Positions 1 to 9,382 of a stretch of DNA of 64,000 nucleotides are shown here, in pieces (the stretch's first letter is position 1; each line of letters starts with the position of its first letter). The translations under genes were made by a program, and so were the position numbers. The notes below the pieces were generated by a model. It was not told the origin of the DNA. It was given only the letters and a program-made list of their open reading frames with translations, and ran no database searches. The DNA comes from CAVUAF01 sp963739375 (lineage in GTDB: Bacteria; Acidobacteriota; Terriglobia; Terriglobales; Acidobacteriaceae). The stretch is taken from assembly GCA_963739375.1 (NCBI GenBank), contig CAVUAF010000020.1:186001-250000 (forward strand). Direction: 5' to 3'.

Positions 1-593
<593 letters not shown>

Positions 594-611
594 GCGGCGC
601 GAAAAAGACCC

Positions 612-635
612 GGCCCGGCATGCCGCCGGGCCTTT
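612..635. terminator. Hairpin between convergent genes
   Basis: There is an 8-bp GC stem (GGCCCGGC / GCCGGGCC) with a 5-base loop followed by TTT. It begins 18 bases after the activator's stop codon and 20 bases before the end of the convergent amidohydrolase gene. It may serve both strands, since AAAAAG precedes the left arm. Confidence 0.6.
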
Positions 636-654
636 GGCTTACGCGGGCGGGGGA

Positions 655-2130
655 TCAGTAGTAGTCAACGTCCTTGGGCTTCACGATCCGGCCGCCGCGC
701 ACCACGGTGTCGATCTTCTGCGTGTTGGTGATGTCGGCCAGGGGATTGGCGTCGAGGATGACCAGGTCGGCCTTGCGCCCCACCTCGACCGTGCCCAGTT
801 CCTTTTCCCTGCCGGCGGCGACCGCGTTGTCGCGCGTCGCTGCCTGCAACGCTTCCAGGGGGGTGAGGCCGGCCTGCACCAACAGTTCCAGTTCGCGGTG
901 GACGGCCGCGCCGGGAAAGTTCAGCGGCGAGGGCGAGCCGCTGCCCACGATCACCCGCAGCCCGGCCGCATGCGCGCGGCGCACGTTCTCGACGGCACGG
1001 CGCGCCTGCGCCTCGAGCAGGGCACCCACCGTTATCGTCTCCGGCTTCCCGGCCGCGCCCGATGGCTCTTGCTTCCCCGGCTCCGCCGCCGGCTTGAGGA
1101 GGACCTTTTGGTCGAGCGCCTGGCGCAACTGCGCTAACGTTCCTTTGGCGCTCTCGAGGCTCTTGCGCATCACCGGCGAAAGACTCTGCTGCACGATGGC
1201 CCGCGCCAGATAGGCCTGGAGCGCTTCCGGCGCCAGCTGATGGACGAAGTCCCCCTGGTTCACCAGCATGGGCAGGAAGCTGACCTCCTTCTTCTTCATT
1301 TCCGCCAGCGTGGCGTCGCTGAGCAGGTCTTCCGTGACCCCTTCCAGCACGTCCGCGCCCGCCGCGACCGCCTGCCGGGCTTCGGCGTCGCGGCCCACCA
1401 GGCAGTAGACCTTCAGGTCGTGGTCGTGCGCCTCTTTGATGATCGTTTGCAGGGCATCGTCCGAGAGGTGCGGGAGCGGGTTCAGGTCGGAGCCCTGGTC
1501 GTAGACGACCTCAAAACTCTCCGCCCCGCCGTGGGCGACGTTGCGCGACTCGTCGCGCGCCTGCTCGTGGGTGTCGACCTCCTTGACTTCGTAGTGGCGC
1601 TGGTTGATGGCCAGGATGCTGTACTGGTTGGCCGGATTGCCGCCAAAGGCGGTGAACGCCGGACCCGCCACGATGAGTTCCGGGCCGTTGAGATAGTTCC
1701 CCTGGCGCAGCCGCTTGTAGGCCAGCAGTTCCGGGAGGTCACCCTGGGTGAGGCGAACGGTGGTGACGCCGTCCGCCAGCATGGCGTGCATCCATGCCAG
1801 CCGCTGCTCGGCGCCGGCCTCGGCCCGATACACGCGGTTGGCCGGCGACGCGTTCAGCTGCACGCGCGCGTCGATCAAGCCGGGAATGACGAACTTGCCC
1901 GCCGCATCGATTTCCTGCGCCTTGTCCGGCGGGTTGACCTTCGGTCCGATCTCCTGGATGGCGCCGTGGACGATCAGGATCTGCTGGTTGGGCTGCGGCG
2001 GCTTGCCGGTCCCGTCGATGAGGGTCGCGTTCCTGATGACCAGCGGTGGCGCGTCCAGCTGCCCGAAGACGCGGGGCGCGAGAGCGAGGATGGCAATCAA
2101 AAGCAATGGTGATCCGAGGTACTTCCGCAC
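655..2130 (-). CDS. Secreted amidohydrolase-fold protein lacking the metal ligands (probable pseudoenzyme)
   Basis: A 491-residue protein with a signal peptide (residues 1-23, ending VFGQ). The fold is that of imidazolonepropionase/prolidase-like amidohydrolases: an N-terminal strand region (VIRNATLIDGTG), KFVIPGLIDA, and a C-terminal HRELELLVQAGLTPLEALQAAT...VGRKADLVILDANPL. The expected HxH after GLIDA is RVQ. The VHAHG-type motif reads CLVGRD, the following EH is EG, and the usual GTDSG aspartate motif is GSGSP. Every metal-binding position I can place is substituted, so hydrolase activity is unlikely. It starts at a GTG preceded by GGGAGAG, 22 bases after gspD, so it is probably the last gene of the T2SS operon. 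The role is unknown; a binding or structural function is possible. Confidence 0.85.
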   Translation of the reverse strand: MRKYLGSPLLLIAILALAPRVFGQLDAPPLVIRNATLIDGTGKPPQPNQQILIVHGAIQEIGPKVNPPDKAQEIDAAGKFVIPGLIDARVQLNASPANRVYRAEAGAEQRLAWMHAMLADGVTTVRLTQGDLPELLAYKRLRQGNYLNGPELIVAGPAFTAFGGNPANQYSILAINQRHYEVKEVDTHEQARDESRNVAHGGAESFEVVYDQGSDLNPLPHLSDDALQTIIKEAHDHDLKVYCLVGRDAEARQAVAAGADVLEGVTEDLLSDATLAEMKKKEVSFLPMLVNQGDFVHQLAPEALQAYLARAIVQQSLSPVMRKSLESAKGTLAQLRQALDQKVLLKPAAEPGKQEPSGAAGKPETITVGALLEAQARRAVENVRRAHAAGLRVIVGSGSPSPLNFPGAAVHRELELLVQAGLTPLEALQAATRDNAVAAGREKELGTVEVGRKADLVILDANPLADITNTQKIDTVVRGGRIVKPKDVDYY

Positions 2131-2152
2131 GATGGTTCTCTCCCAGGGGAAA

Positions 2153-4525
2153 TTACGGCACCGGCGGTTTCGCCGGCGGTACGATTTTACTCAAATCCTT
2201 CTTCAGCATCTTCATCCGGCCCACCAGGTCCTGGGTGACGGTGAGGCTCTCGCCCATGTCGCGCGCGACGTGAGGCGTGATGAGCAGCACCAGCTCTTTG
2301 CGCGCGGTGCTGCGCGAAGTGCTGCCGAACAGCGCACCCACCCCCGGAATGTCCCCGAGGATTGGGATGCGATTCCGCGAGGTGTTCAGGCTATCGGTAA
2401 TGATGCCCCCCAGCCCGAGCGTTTCGCCATCGCGCAACACCACGCTGGTCTGGAACTGTGACTTGTTGATCACCGGCGCCACGATGGCCGAGGTGCTGTT
2501 GGGCACGGCGGTCGAAACCTCCTGCGCAATCTGCAAGGTAACGATGCCGCTGGCGTTGATGCGCGGGGTCACGGACAGGATCACGCCCGTGTCCCGGAAC
2601 TGGATGCTCTGGGCAAACACGTTGCTGCCGATCGCGCCGACGGGCTGGGAGGTGCCGATCGGTACCGGCACCTCGCTGCCCACCTGGATGCGGGCGGTGG
2701 TGTTGTCGGTCACCAGGATGGAGGGCGCGGAAAGCGTTTTCACGCGCGATCGGTTTTCCTGCGCGTTCAGAAAAACCTGCAACTGGTACGCGTTCGGCAG
2801 GACGGCGAAACCCGCCAGGTTCAGCCCGCCGGAGTCGAAGGTGCCGCCCTTGGTGATCGAGCCTAAGGCGCTCTGCTTGTTGAGTTTGTAACTGATGCCG
2901 AGCGAGAGGTCGCCGGTCAGGTCCACTTCGTAGATGCGCGCGTCGATGAGCACCTGGCGCGGCAGGATGTCGAGCTCGACCAGGGTGCGCTCCACGATCT
3001 CGTAATCATGGGGCGTGGCCTGCACGATGAGGGCGTTGTTGCGCTCGTCGGCCATGATGCGAAGCTCGCCCTGCACGCGCATGCCACCGGCCACACCTTC
3101 CGGCCGGAGAATTGCGCCCGGCGTGCCCGGCGGCGCGGTGGCCGGCTGCGGGGTCATGGGCGTCGTCCCCAGCGGATTCTGCGTCGCCGTCTCGCTGCTG
3201 GCAGGCGGCGGACGGTGCGACACCGTGCCGCCGTAGAGCTCGACGAGGATGTCGCGGAGGTCGGTGGCCTTGGCGTTCTGCACCTTGTAGACGAAGTTGC
3301 GCATTCCCACGTCCTGCGCCGGCTGGTCGAGCTTCTTGATCCAGCTCTCCACCTCCGGGAAAACGTCGGGCGAAGCGCTGATGGCGAGGATGGAGTTCAG
3401 GCGGTCCATGGGCAGGAACTGGATGGCGGACTGCCCGCTGGAGAGCCCATAGCCGGCAAACACACTGCGCAGCTCCCCGACCAGGTTGACGGCGAGATTG
3501 TTTTTTACCGGAAACAAGTGCACCCGTTGCCGCCCCATCACCGGATCGTCGAAGACGTTGATGATCTCCTGCAGCTGCTTGATCTTGGCCGCGCTCTCCT
3601 CGATCAGCATGATGTTGCCGCGGTCCTGCACCACTACCTGCCCGGCCGGCGACATGAAGGGCTGCAAGAGCTTGCTCATCTCCGAGGCGGAGATGAAGTG
3701 CATGGGCACCACCCACAGCGTGAACGCCTCTTCCGGCGCGGGCTTCGACTCGGCCTCCTTGGCGTAGCGGAAGTTCGCCGGCTGCTGCTTGGCGTTCCCG
3801 AGCGGCACGATGCTGTAGTAGCCGTTGGGCGCCTTCACCGCCGCCGCCCCGTTGATTTCCAGGATCATCTGCAGCAGGCCGAACAGGTCCTTGCGCGAGA
3901 CGTTCCCCGAAGTGTTGATGGTGACGCTGCCCTTCACCGCGGGATCGACGACGTAGTTGATCTTCAGTTCCGCCCCGAGAATGCGCAGCACCTGGAAGAG
4001 GTCGGCGTTCTCCAGGTTGAGCGCCACCCCGCCCTCCCCCTCCTGCGGCGCTGGCGGCGTGAGGGTGACCGCCGCCGGTGGGGCGGCGGGCGTTTCGGCA
4101 GGCTTGGTGAGCGCGGGCTCGCCGGGCTTGCTTTCCGCGGGCTTCGCCGCCTGCGGTGCGGCGGGAGCCCCGGCGCCCGGAGTCGTGCCGGCAGGAGCTT
4201 GAGTGGCGGCCGCGGGAGCCGGCGCCGGAGCCTGCGTCCCGGCCGCAGGCAGCGGCGTGGTGGGCGCGGGCTCGCATACCGTGATGTCGCCAAACAGGTT
4301 GTGCTTCACCACCGGCTGCTGGCCCGGCGGGCACACCACCGGCGCCTTCGGGGTGGCCGGCGGCGCCTTCTGCTCGCCGGACTTGGCCGCGGGTGGCTGC
4401 TGCTGCGGGCCCGCACCCTGGCCGGCGGTGGCCAGCATCAGGGGGAGCGCCAACCACAGCGCCACCAGCAGCGGCCACTGCGACCATGCTGGCCGGTATT
4501 TCCGGATTGCCATTCGGTTGCGCAA
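2153..4525 (-). CDS. gspD: Type II secretion system secretin GspD
   Basis: A 790-residue outer-membrane secretin, the exit channel of the T2SS. After a signal/anchor segment there is a Pro/Ala-rich linker (~residues 35-150). The N0 domain (NLENADLFQVLRILGAEL) and repeated N1-N3 modules follow. The C-terminal secretin core contains EVPVPIGTSQPVG, the GGII region, and IPILGDIPGVGALFG near residue 745. The TTG start at 4525 has AAAGGA about six bases upstream. An in-frame ATG at 4513 is the alternative. The long proline-rich linker before N0 is longer than in enterobacterial GspD and may be an acidobacterial trait. It follows the GspC-like gene by 12 bases. Confidence 0.95.
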   Translation of the reverse strand: MRNRMAIRKYRPAWSQWPLLVALWLALPLMLATAGQGAGPQQQPPAAKSGEQKAPPATPKAPVVCPPGQQPVVKHNLFGDITVCEPAPTTPLPAAGTQAPAPAPAAATQAPAGTTPGAGAPAAPQAAKPAESKPGEPALTKPAETPAAPPAAVTLTPPAPQEGEGGVALNLENADLFQVLRILGAELKINYVVDPAVKGSVTINTSGNVSRKDLFGLLQMILEINGAAAVKAPNGYYSIVPLGNAKQQPANFRYAKEAESKPAPEEAFTLWVVPMHFISASEMSKLLQPFMSPAGQVVVQDRGNIMLIEESAAKIKQLQEIINVFDDPVMGRQRVHLFPVKNNLAVNLVGELRSVFAGYGLSSGQSAIQFLPMDRLNSILAISASPDVFPEVESWIKKLDQPAQDVGMRNFVYKVQNAKATDLRDILVELYGGTVSHRPPPASSETATQNPLGTTPMTPQPATAPPGTPGAILRPEGVAGGMRVQGELRIMADERNNALIVQATPHDYEIVERTLVELDILPRQVLIDARIYEVDLTGDLSLGISYKLNKQSALGSITKGGTFDSGGLNLAGFAVLPNAYQLQVFLNAQENRSRVKTLSAPSILVTDNTTARIQVGSEVPVPIGTSQPVGAIGSNVFAQSIQFRDTGVILSVTPRINASGIVTLQIAQEVSTAVPNSTSAIVAPVINKSQFQTSVVLRDGETLGLGGIITDSLNTSRNRIPILGDIPGVGALFGSTSRSTARKELVLLITPHVARDMGESLTVTQDLVGRMKMLKKDLSKIVPPAKPPVP

Positions 4526-4537
4526 CGTGTGTCCTTT

Positions 4538-5209
4538 CTACTTGTCGTCCACCAGAATTCGCCCAAACAACGTGTCGATGTACTTCTTGCCCGGCGGTGC
4601 AGGCGGTTCGGCCCGCGTAGCGGCTGCCGCCGCGGGAGTGCCGGCGGCGCTGCTCACCGTCGTGGTGGCCGCAGCCGGCGTACCGCCGGCCGTGGTCGTC
4701 GCTGCGCCCGCGGGGGTCGGGGTTTTCACGCCCTCGCGGCGCAGCCGGGTAAGCGCGTTGTAGAACATGACCTCGTTTTTCGCGCCCTCCGCTTCCAGCA
4801 CCACCGATTGCGCTTTCACTTCCGCCAGCTTGTAGCCGCCAAACATTTCGCCTTCGACGACCTTGCGCGGCTTGGGATCGGACTCGCTGGCCAGCAGCGC
4901 GAAGCGCTCCCGGCCCAGGATCATCGAGCCGAAGACCAGCGGCGGCGGGCCCAGCGCCTGCTTCGCTTCCAGCACCGACGGCGGGACTACGTCGTTGCGC
5001 TCGGGGTGAAACGGGTTCTGTTGCGCAATCATGCTGTAGTCTTTCGCCGGCGCGGCCCCCGGCACCGGCAGCGGCACGGCCGGCCGCAGCTTCAGGGCCT
5101 GGGGATCGTTGGCGGCGCGATACGCGCGCCACTCCTCGCGCAGCCGCAGGCCCAGCGCGACCGCCGCCGCCAGCAGAAACAGGATCGTGACCACCCGCAG
5201 TCGCTTCAT
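4538..5209 (-). CDS. GspC/PilP-like inner-membrane linker protein of the T2SS
   Basis: A 223-residue bitopic protein with one N-terminal membrane helix (residues 5-22) and a periplasmic domain. That domain contains a short beta motif resembling the GspC/PilP homology region (NPFHPER...LVFGSMILGRERFALL...VVEGEMFGGYKL). The C-terminal tail is rich in Ala/Thr/Pro. Members of this group couple the inner-membrane platform to the secretin N0 domain. Its position between gspM and gspD and the homology-region-like segment support that role. The ATG overlaps the gspM stop as ATGA. Sequence similarity is weak, so the C/P assignment is partly by context. Confidence 0.7.
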   Translation of the reverse strand: MKRLRVVTILFLLAAAVALGLRLREEWRAYRAANDPQALKLRPAVPLPVPGAAPAKDYSMIAQQNPFHPERNDVVPPSVLEAKQALGPPPLVFGSMILGRERFALLASESDPKPRKVVEGEMFGGYKLAEVKAQSVVLEAEGAKNEVMFYNALTRLRREGVKTPTPAGAATTTAGGTPAAATTTVSSAAGTPAAAAATRAEPPAPPGKKYIDTLFGRILVDDK

Positions 5210-5769
5210 CCCTGCACCGCCTTCCCCATCAGCGCCGAGATCACCACCGTGCAATGCACGCGCTTCTCTTTTTCCGCGCCCGTGCTGGTGACCTGGAGCT
5301 CATCGACGGCCACCATGCGGTCGCCGTGCGTGATCGCATTCATGAACCCCGCGATCTGCGTGATCGGGCCGTCCAGATCGAGCCGCACCGGCACGCGCAC
5401 GTAATTTTCCGCCACCGGCGTGGCGGCGAGGAAGTCGCTGCGCTGCACTTCCAGCTTCTGCTCGGCGGCGCGCTGCACCAGCCACTGCTGCAACTGCGCC
5501 CCCGCCTGGTTGGCATCGGCGGCGGTGAGCAGCCGCTTCTCTTCCGCGTCGAGCTTCGCCTGCAGCGCCTGCACCTGCGCCTGGACCTGCGGCGCCGACG
5601 CCAGCAGCTCTTTGCGCTGCCGCAGCTTCTTTTCGGCCAGCGTCAGCTGTTGCCCCGCTTCCAGGAACTGGTCGCTCCACGGCAGCACCACCCAGTTCAA
5701 CAGCGAGAACACGCCGGCGGAGACCACCGCCAACATCACCATGCGTTTTTCGCGTAGCGCCAGCTTCAT
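5206..5769 (-). CDS. gspM: Type II secretion system protein GspM
   Basis: A 187-residue protein with one N-terminal membrane segment (residues 11-28), a coiled coil (~35-95, EAGQQLTLAEKKLRQRKELL...), and a periplasmic ferredoxin-like C-terminal domain typical of GspM/PilO. It partners GspL in the inner-membrane assembly platform. Start and stop overlap the neighbouring genes by four bases (ATGA) on both sides, indicating translational coupling. Confidence 0.85.
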   Translation of the reverse strand: MKLALREKRMVMLAVVSAGVFSLLNWVVLPWSDQFLEAGQQLTLAEKKLRQRKELLASAPQVQAQVQALQAKLDAEEKRLLTAADANQAGAQLQQWLVQRAAEQKLEVQRSDFLAATPVAENYVRVPVRLDLDGPITQIAGFMNAITHGDRMVAVDELQVTSTGAEKEKRVHCTVVISALMGKAVQG

Positions 5770-7250
5770 CGGCTCGCCCTCAACTTCATCTGGATCTGGA
5801 AGCGCTCGCTGCCGGCGGCGTCGCGCATCAGCCCGCCGCGGAACTGCACCTCGTCGAATTCGGTGGAGGCCTTCAGCGCCGGCAACACCGCCGACGCCGA
5901 CTTCGCCGTTCCGGAAATGTCCACCTGCCCCTGGCGGCAGGTGAAGCCGCTCACCCAGGCATCGGGCGGCAACTTCTGCGCGACCTCGCCCAGCGCGTCG
6001 AGCGGCTTGCGGCCCCGCTCCTGAAAGTCCGCGAGCGCCGCCAGCCGCTGCCCGATCTTCTCGGCCTTTCTGACCTGGCGATCGATCAGGGCTGCCGGCT
6101 TCTCCACGCGCGCCATCTCCTGCTCATAGCGTTGCAGGAGGACGTGCTGCTGTAGCGGGCGCCGCGCGGCCAACGCCGCGAGCAGCAGGAGGTTCAGCGC
6201 CAGCAGGACGTAAGTTGGGGTATTACGCCAGCGCCGCGTCGTGGGCCGCAGCTCTTTGGGCACCAGGTTCAGCCGGTAGGGACCGCTCCCGCCGGCCGCT
6301 TGCAGCGCGAGTGCGACCGCGCTGAGGGATTCTTCCGTGGGTTCGCCGGCGTCCGCGGCGAACGCCGCGTGTGCGTCGAGGAAGGAGGTGAGCGATTCGA
6401 CGCTCCCAAAATCAGACAGCGCCGCGGCCCAGGCGTCGGAACCCTCGCCGCCGAGCACGACGGTAAAGGGCTCGCTGCGCGAACTGTGCGCGGCCGCCAG
6501 CGCCTGCCGTGCCTGCGCGGCAACCTGTTGCCCGGCACTCGCGTCCTGGGGCCGCGCGAAGCTGCGCGTCACCAGGCAGCGACCATCTTCCACCACCGCC
6601 AGGTCGGCTTCGCTGCCGCGCGCTTCCACCAGCAGCAGGCGCGCCGCCACGTGGTCGCGCCGCCCGCGCAGCGCCCAGTCGAGCACCGCCATCTGGGTCG
6701 CGGTGATGCGGGTCACGGGGAACCCGGCCTCGCGGAAGCGCGCGCATAGCTCCTCGACGCGCGCCCGCTGCAGAAAGGTCAGCGCGATCGCCAACTGCTC
6801 CGGACCGCGCGCCACAGCCGCGTCCCAGCAAAACTCCTCGTCGTCGCTGGGCTGGTAGAGGGCGAGTTGCAGACTGAGCGCGCTGGCAAGCTGTTTCTCG
6901 GCCGCGACCGGCAGCTGCAGATGGCGCACCATCAGCTCGCGCCGCGGCAGGCCGAGCGTGACCAGCGGCTCCTCGACCGGACCCACGATTTCGCGCAGGC
7001 GCTGCCGCAGCTCGTCTGCCGCCAGTTGCGGGAAATCGGCGATGCCGCCGGCAGCGGTGATCCACTGCTTCCTCAGTCCCGGTCGTACGCACGCCACGTA
7101 CAACGACGTGCCGCGCAGCTCGATGCCGACCGAGACGCGGCGCAGATGCGGGCCGCCGCCGCCCGAACGGCGCTCCAGGCGCGGCCGCGACGGCTTCGGC
7201 GCCAGCGCGCCCAGCCAACGAACTTGCCGGCTACTGAACATAGGAATCAT
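5766..7250 (-). CDS. gspL: Type II secretion system protein GspL (PilM-PilN-like)
   Basis: About 494 residues. The N-terminal actin-like cytoplasmic domain (VSVGIELRGTSLYVACVRPG... to ~residue 310) resembles PilM/GspL. It is followed by a membrane helix (TYVLLALNLLLLAALAA) and a PilN-like periplasmic part with coiled coil. It binds the GspE ATPase and GspM. The chosen ATG at 7250 is preceded by GGAGTGGA and overlaps the end of gspK by 20 bases. A second ATG three codons on (7241) is the alternative. Longer upstream starts would run far into gspK and are unlikely. Confidence 0.85.
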   Translation of the reverse strand: MIPMFSSRQVRWLGALAPKPSRPRLERRSGGGGPHLRRVSVGIELRGTSLYVACVRPGLRKQWITAAGGIADFPQLAADELRQRLREIVGPVEEPLVTLGLPRRELMVRHLQLPVAAEKQLASALSLQLALYQPSDDEEFCWDAAVARGPEQLAIALTFLQRARVEELCARFREAGFPVTRITATQMAVLDWALRGRRDHVAARLLLVEARGSEADLAVVEDGRCLVTRSFARPQDASAGQQVAAQARQALAAAHSSRSEPFTVVLGGEGSDAWAAALSDFGSVESLTSFLDAHAAFAADAGEPTEESLSAVALALQAAGGSGPYRLNLVPKELRPTTRRWRNTPTYVLLALNLLLLAALAARRPLQQHVLLQRYEQEMARVEKPAALIDRQVRKAEKIGQRLAALADFQERGRKPLDALGEVAQKLPPDAWVSGFTCRQGQVDISGTAKSASAVLPALKASTEFDEVQFRGGLMRDAAGSERFQIQMKLRASR

Positions 7251-8283
7251 TCCACTCCAGGACCCAGAACGGCGGCCCCTGCCGCGCGGGCGTGACCACC
7301 TGGTTCTCATAAGTGAAGCCACCGGCGCCATTCGGCACGGCAACCTGCTGCGTCGTCGCCGGCGTGCTCAGGCCGGTGACCTGCACCACCGCGCGCACCC
7401 GCGCCGTGATGCCGCTCGGCATGGTGGCCGCGGCCACCAGCGTGTAGCGGCCGCTGCTGGTGGTAGTGAGCGCGCCCAGCGTCTCGCCGCCCAGCAGCAC
7501 CGGGTAGTCGTGCACGAACTGCCCCACCGACTCAAACGGCTTCTTCTGCCGGCCGGCGACGATCCACCCGGCCACCCGCTCGTCCATCTGCGGCGCCGCC
7601 AGCAGCACCGGCAGCGGGGCGTAGTTGATGTTGATGGCCGACTGGTAGGCGTTGACGGTGAGGCAATCCACCAGCCCCCACCGGCGCTGCACGGCGCCGT
7701 CTTCGCCCACCACGTACTTGCCCCAGAAGAGCTCCGGGGTGACGCCGCGCACTAGGAGCAGTTCCTCCACCGAGCGGAAGTCCTCGTTGGCCGGACGATA
7801 CGGCTGGGGCAGCGAGCGGTAGTACATCTCTTCGGCGCCGTTGAGCCGCGTGTCGTTATCGGCATCGCGCCAGTCGCCGATGGCCGCCCCCAGGGCGCGC
7901 GCGGCAACAACATCCATGCCCAGGTTGGTGAACAGCTTCTGCAACACCGCGTCGCGCGCGCTGTTCAGGTCAATCTTGCCGTTCTCGTCCGCGATTTCGA
8001 CGCGCACGCTGACCGGTTCCTCCTGCCACGCCAGGCTGTGCTGCCCGGGCTTGAAAGGGGCATCGGCGGTCACCGGGGCGGCGGTCAGCAGCGGTACCGT
8101 CTTGTAGATAGCGCCGCGCGCGATGTAGTACGCCTGCAGGTGTTCCTTGCGTGCGCGCAATTCCTCGGTGCCGCTGCGCACCAGCGTGCTCAGCGCGAAC
8201 GCCATGGCGGTGAGGACGAACACTCCCCACAGGACGGCGATCAGCACCGTTCCCCGCTGCCGTTTTGTCGCCCGCTTCGGCAC
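7231..8283 (-). CDS. gspK: Type II secretion minor pseudopilin GspK
   Basis: A 350-residue large pseudopilin, which with GspI and GspJ forms the tip of the pseudopilus. The N-terminus is a basic leader with the prepilin-type hydrophobic helix (RQRGTVLIAVLWGVFVLTAMAFAL). The conserved inserts DLNSARDAVLQKLF (helix-hairpin-helix-like) and NINYAPLPVLLAAP are characteristic of GspK. The GTG start lies two bases after the gspJ stop, with GGAG eleven bases upstream. Cleavage would occur after RG before T/V; the usual Glu5 is absent, as is normal for GspK. Confidence 0.88.
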   Translation of the reverse strand: MPKRATKRQRGTVLIAVLWGVFVLTAMAFALSTLVRSGTEELRARKEHLQAYYIARGAIYKTVPLLTAAPVTADAPFKPGQHSLAWQEEPVSVRVEIADENGKIDLNSARDAVLQKLFTNLGMDVVAARALGAAIGDWRDADNDTRLNGAEEMYYRSLPQPYRPANEDFRSVEELLLVRGVTPELFWGKYVVGEDGAVQRRWGLVDCLTVNAYQSAININYAPLPVLLAAPQMDERVAGWIVAGRQKKPFESVGQFVHDYPVLLGGETLGALTTTSSGRYTLVAAATMPSGITARVRAVVQVTGLSTPATTQQVAVPNGAGGFTYENQVVTPARQGPPFWVLEWNDSYVQ

Positions 8284-8285
8284 CG

Positions 8286-8981
8286 CTAGCGCAGCTCCGG
8301 TTTCTCGCGCCACATGGGCACGGAGAAGGTCGTGGTCTGGATTTCTTTGCCGCGGGTCCACACAATGCGCAACGCGCGCGGCAGCGCGTCGTGCTTTTCC
8401 GGCGTCCACTCGCTCGTCCACTGCGCCGGCTTTTCGACGGCACCCGGGTCGAGATACTGCAACTCGATGCGGTCGGCCGCATCGCCAATCGCTTCCGCGC
8501 GCGGCCTGGCCAGGCGAGCGGGCAGGACGGCGAACGGGCCCGGGCTCAGCGCCGCGAGCATCGCCGCGCTGTCGGCCACCGGCACCTCGCTGATGGTGAG
8601 CCGCTGCGTGCGGTCGTCGTCGCTGCTCCGGACCACGCTGAGGACGGCCATGAACAGCGGCCGCGTGCGGTCCGCCTGCCACGAGCGCCGCGTCAGGAAG
8701 CGCGCTTCCTGGGCGCTGCCGCGAAAGGCGATCAGCTGCACCGGCGTGCGGTCGCGCGCATCGATCAGGGTGCGCGGCACCGCGCCCGCCACCTCGCGTT
8801 CCGCCAGCTCCAGGCCGGCGAGAAGGCGCGCGTGCTCGGCCAGCTTGGCCTCGCCCTTGCGCCACGCGTTCGCGCCCAGGCGCAGGCCGAGGAAGAGCGT
8901 CGTCAGCAGCAGCGCCATCAGCGAAGTGGCGACGACGACCTCCAGCAGGGTGAACCCCGAGTTTTTCCGGACGCGCGTCAT
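8286..8981 (-). CDS. gspJ: Type II secretion minor pseudopilin GspJ
   Basis: A 231-residue prepilin-like protein starting MTRVRKNSGFTLLEVVVATSL, a textbook type III signal (cleavage G/F, Glu5). After the hydrophobic helix it has a globular domain of GspJ size (REVAGAVPRTLIDARD..., EATPVQ-like strands). It lies between gspI and gspK, and its ATG overlaps the gspI stop as ATGA. The order G-H-I-J-K matches canonical T2SS operons. Confidence 0.88.
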   Translation of the reverse strand: MTRVRKNSGFTLLEVVVATSLMALLLTTLFLGLRLGANAWRKGEAKLAEHARLLAGLELAEREVAGAVPRTLIDARDRTPVQLIAFRGSAQEARFLTRRSWQADRTRPLFMAVLSVVRSSDDDRTQRLTISEVPVADSAAMLAALSPGPFAVLPARLARPRAEAIGDAADRIELQYLDPGAVEKPAQWTSEWTPEKHDALPRALRIVWTRGKEIQTTTFSVPMWREKPELR

Positions 8982-9382
8982 CGCGGCTTCTCCGGCGCCA
9001 GCCGGGCCGACTGCGTGGTTTCCACCGCGTACGTGCGCGGCTCCGGCTCGCCCCACGCGATTTCCACCCGCACCTTGAACAGCGCCGGCGTCCCCGGCGC
9101 GAGCGGCGGCTCGGCGCTGAACAGCGGCGTCACCTCGAGTTGCCAGCCATAGCCGTCGTCCCAGCGTCCGGTCGTGCGCTCCAGCCGCAGCTCATCGCGC
9201 AACAGCACCTCGGTCATCTTTTCGCGCGCGTGCAGCAGCGCGGTTTCGTGCGGGCGCATGCGCTCGATGTTGCGCAGCGATTGCGACATCAGCGACACCA
9301 CGGCCACGAAGACGGTCGCCATCAGCATGGAGGCGACCAGCACCTCCATCAGCGTGAAGCCGTGCTGCTGGCGCCGCGTCAT
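8978..9382 (-). CDS. gspI: Type II secretion minor pseudopilin GspI
   Basis: A 134-residue pseudopilin with leader MTRRQQHGFTLMEVLVASML, i.e. G/F cleavage and Glu5, followed by the hydrophobic alpha helix and a short C-terminal sheet (WQLEVTPLFSAEP...FKVRVEIAWGE) of the GspI type. The start at 9382 overlaps the gspH stop by four bases (ATGA). It would be a tip component with GspJ and GspK. Confidence 0.85.
   Translation of the reverse strand: MTRRQQHGFTLMEVLVASMLMATVFVAVVSLMSQSLRNIERMRPHETALLHAREKMTEVLLRDELRLERTTGRWDDGYGWQLEVTPLFSAEPPLAPGTPALFKVRVEIAWGEPEPRTYAVETTQSARLAPEKPR

Noticed and set aside
3008..5404. 798-residue plus-strand open frame over gspD
   Set aside because: It is antisense low-complexity Arg/Leu/Gly sequence and conflicts with the coupled gspC-gspD genes.
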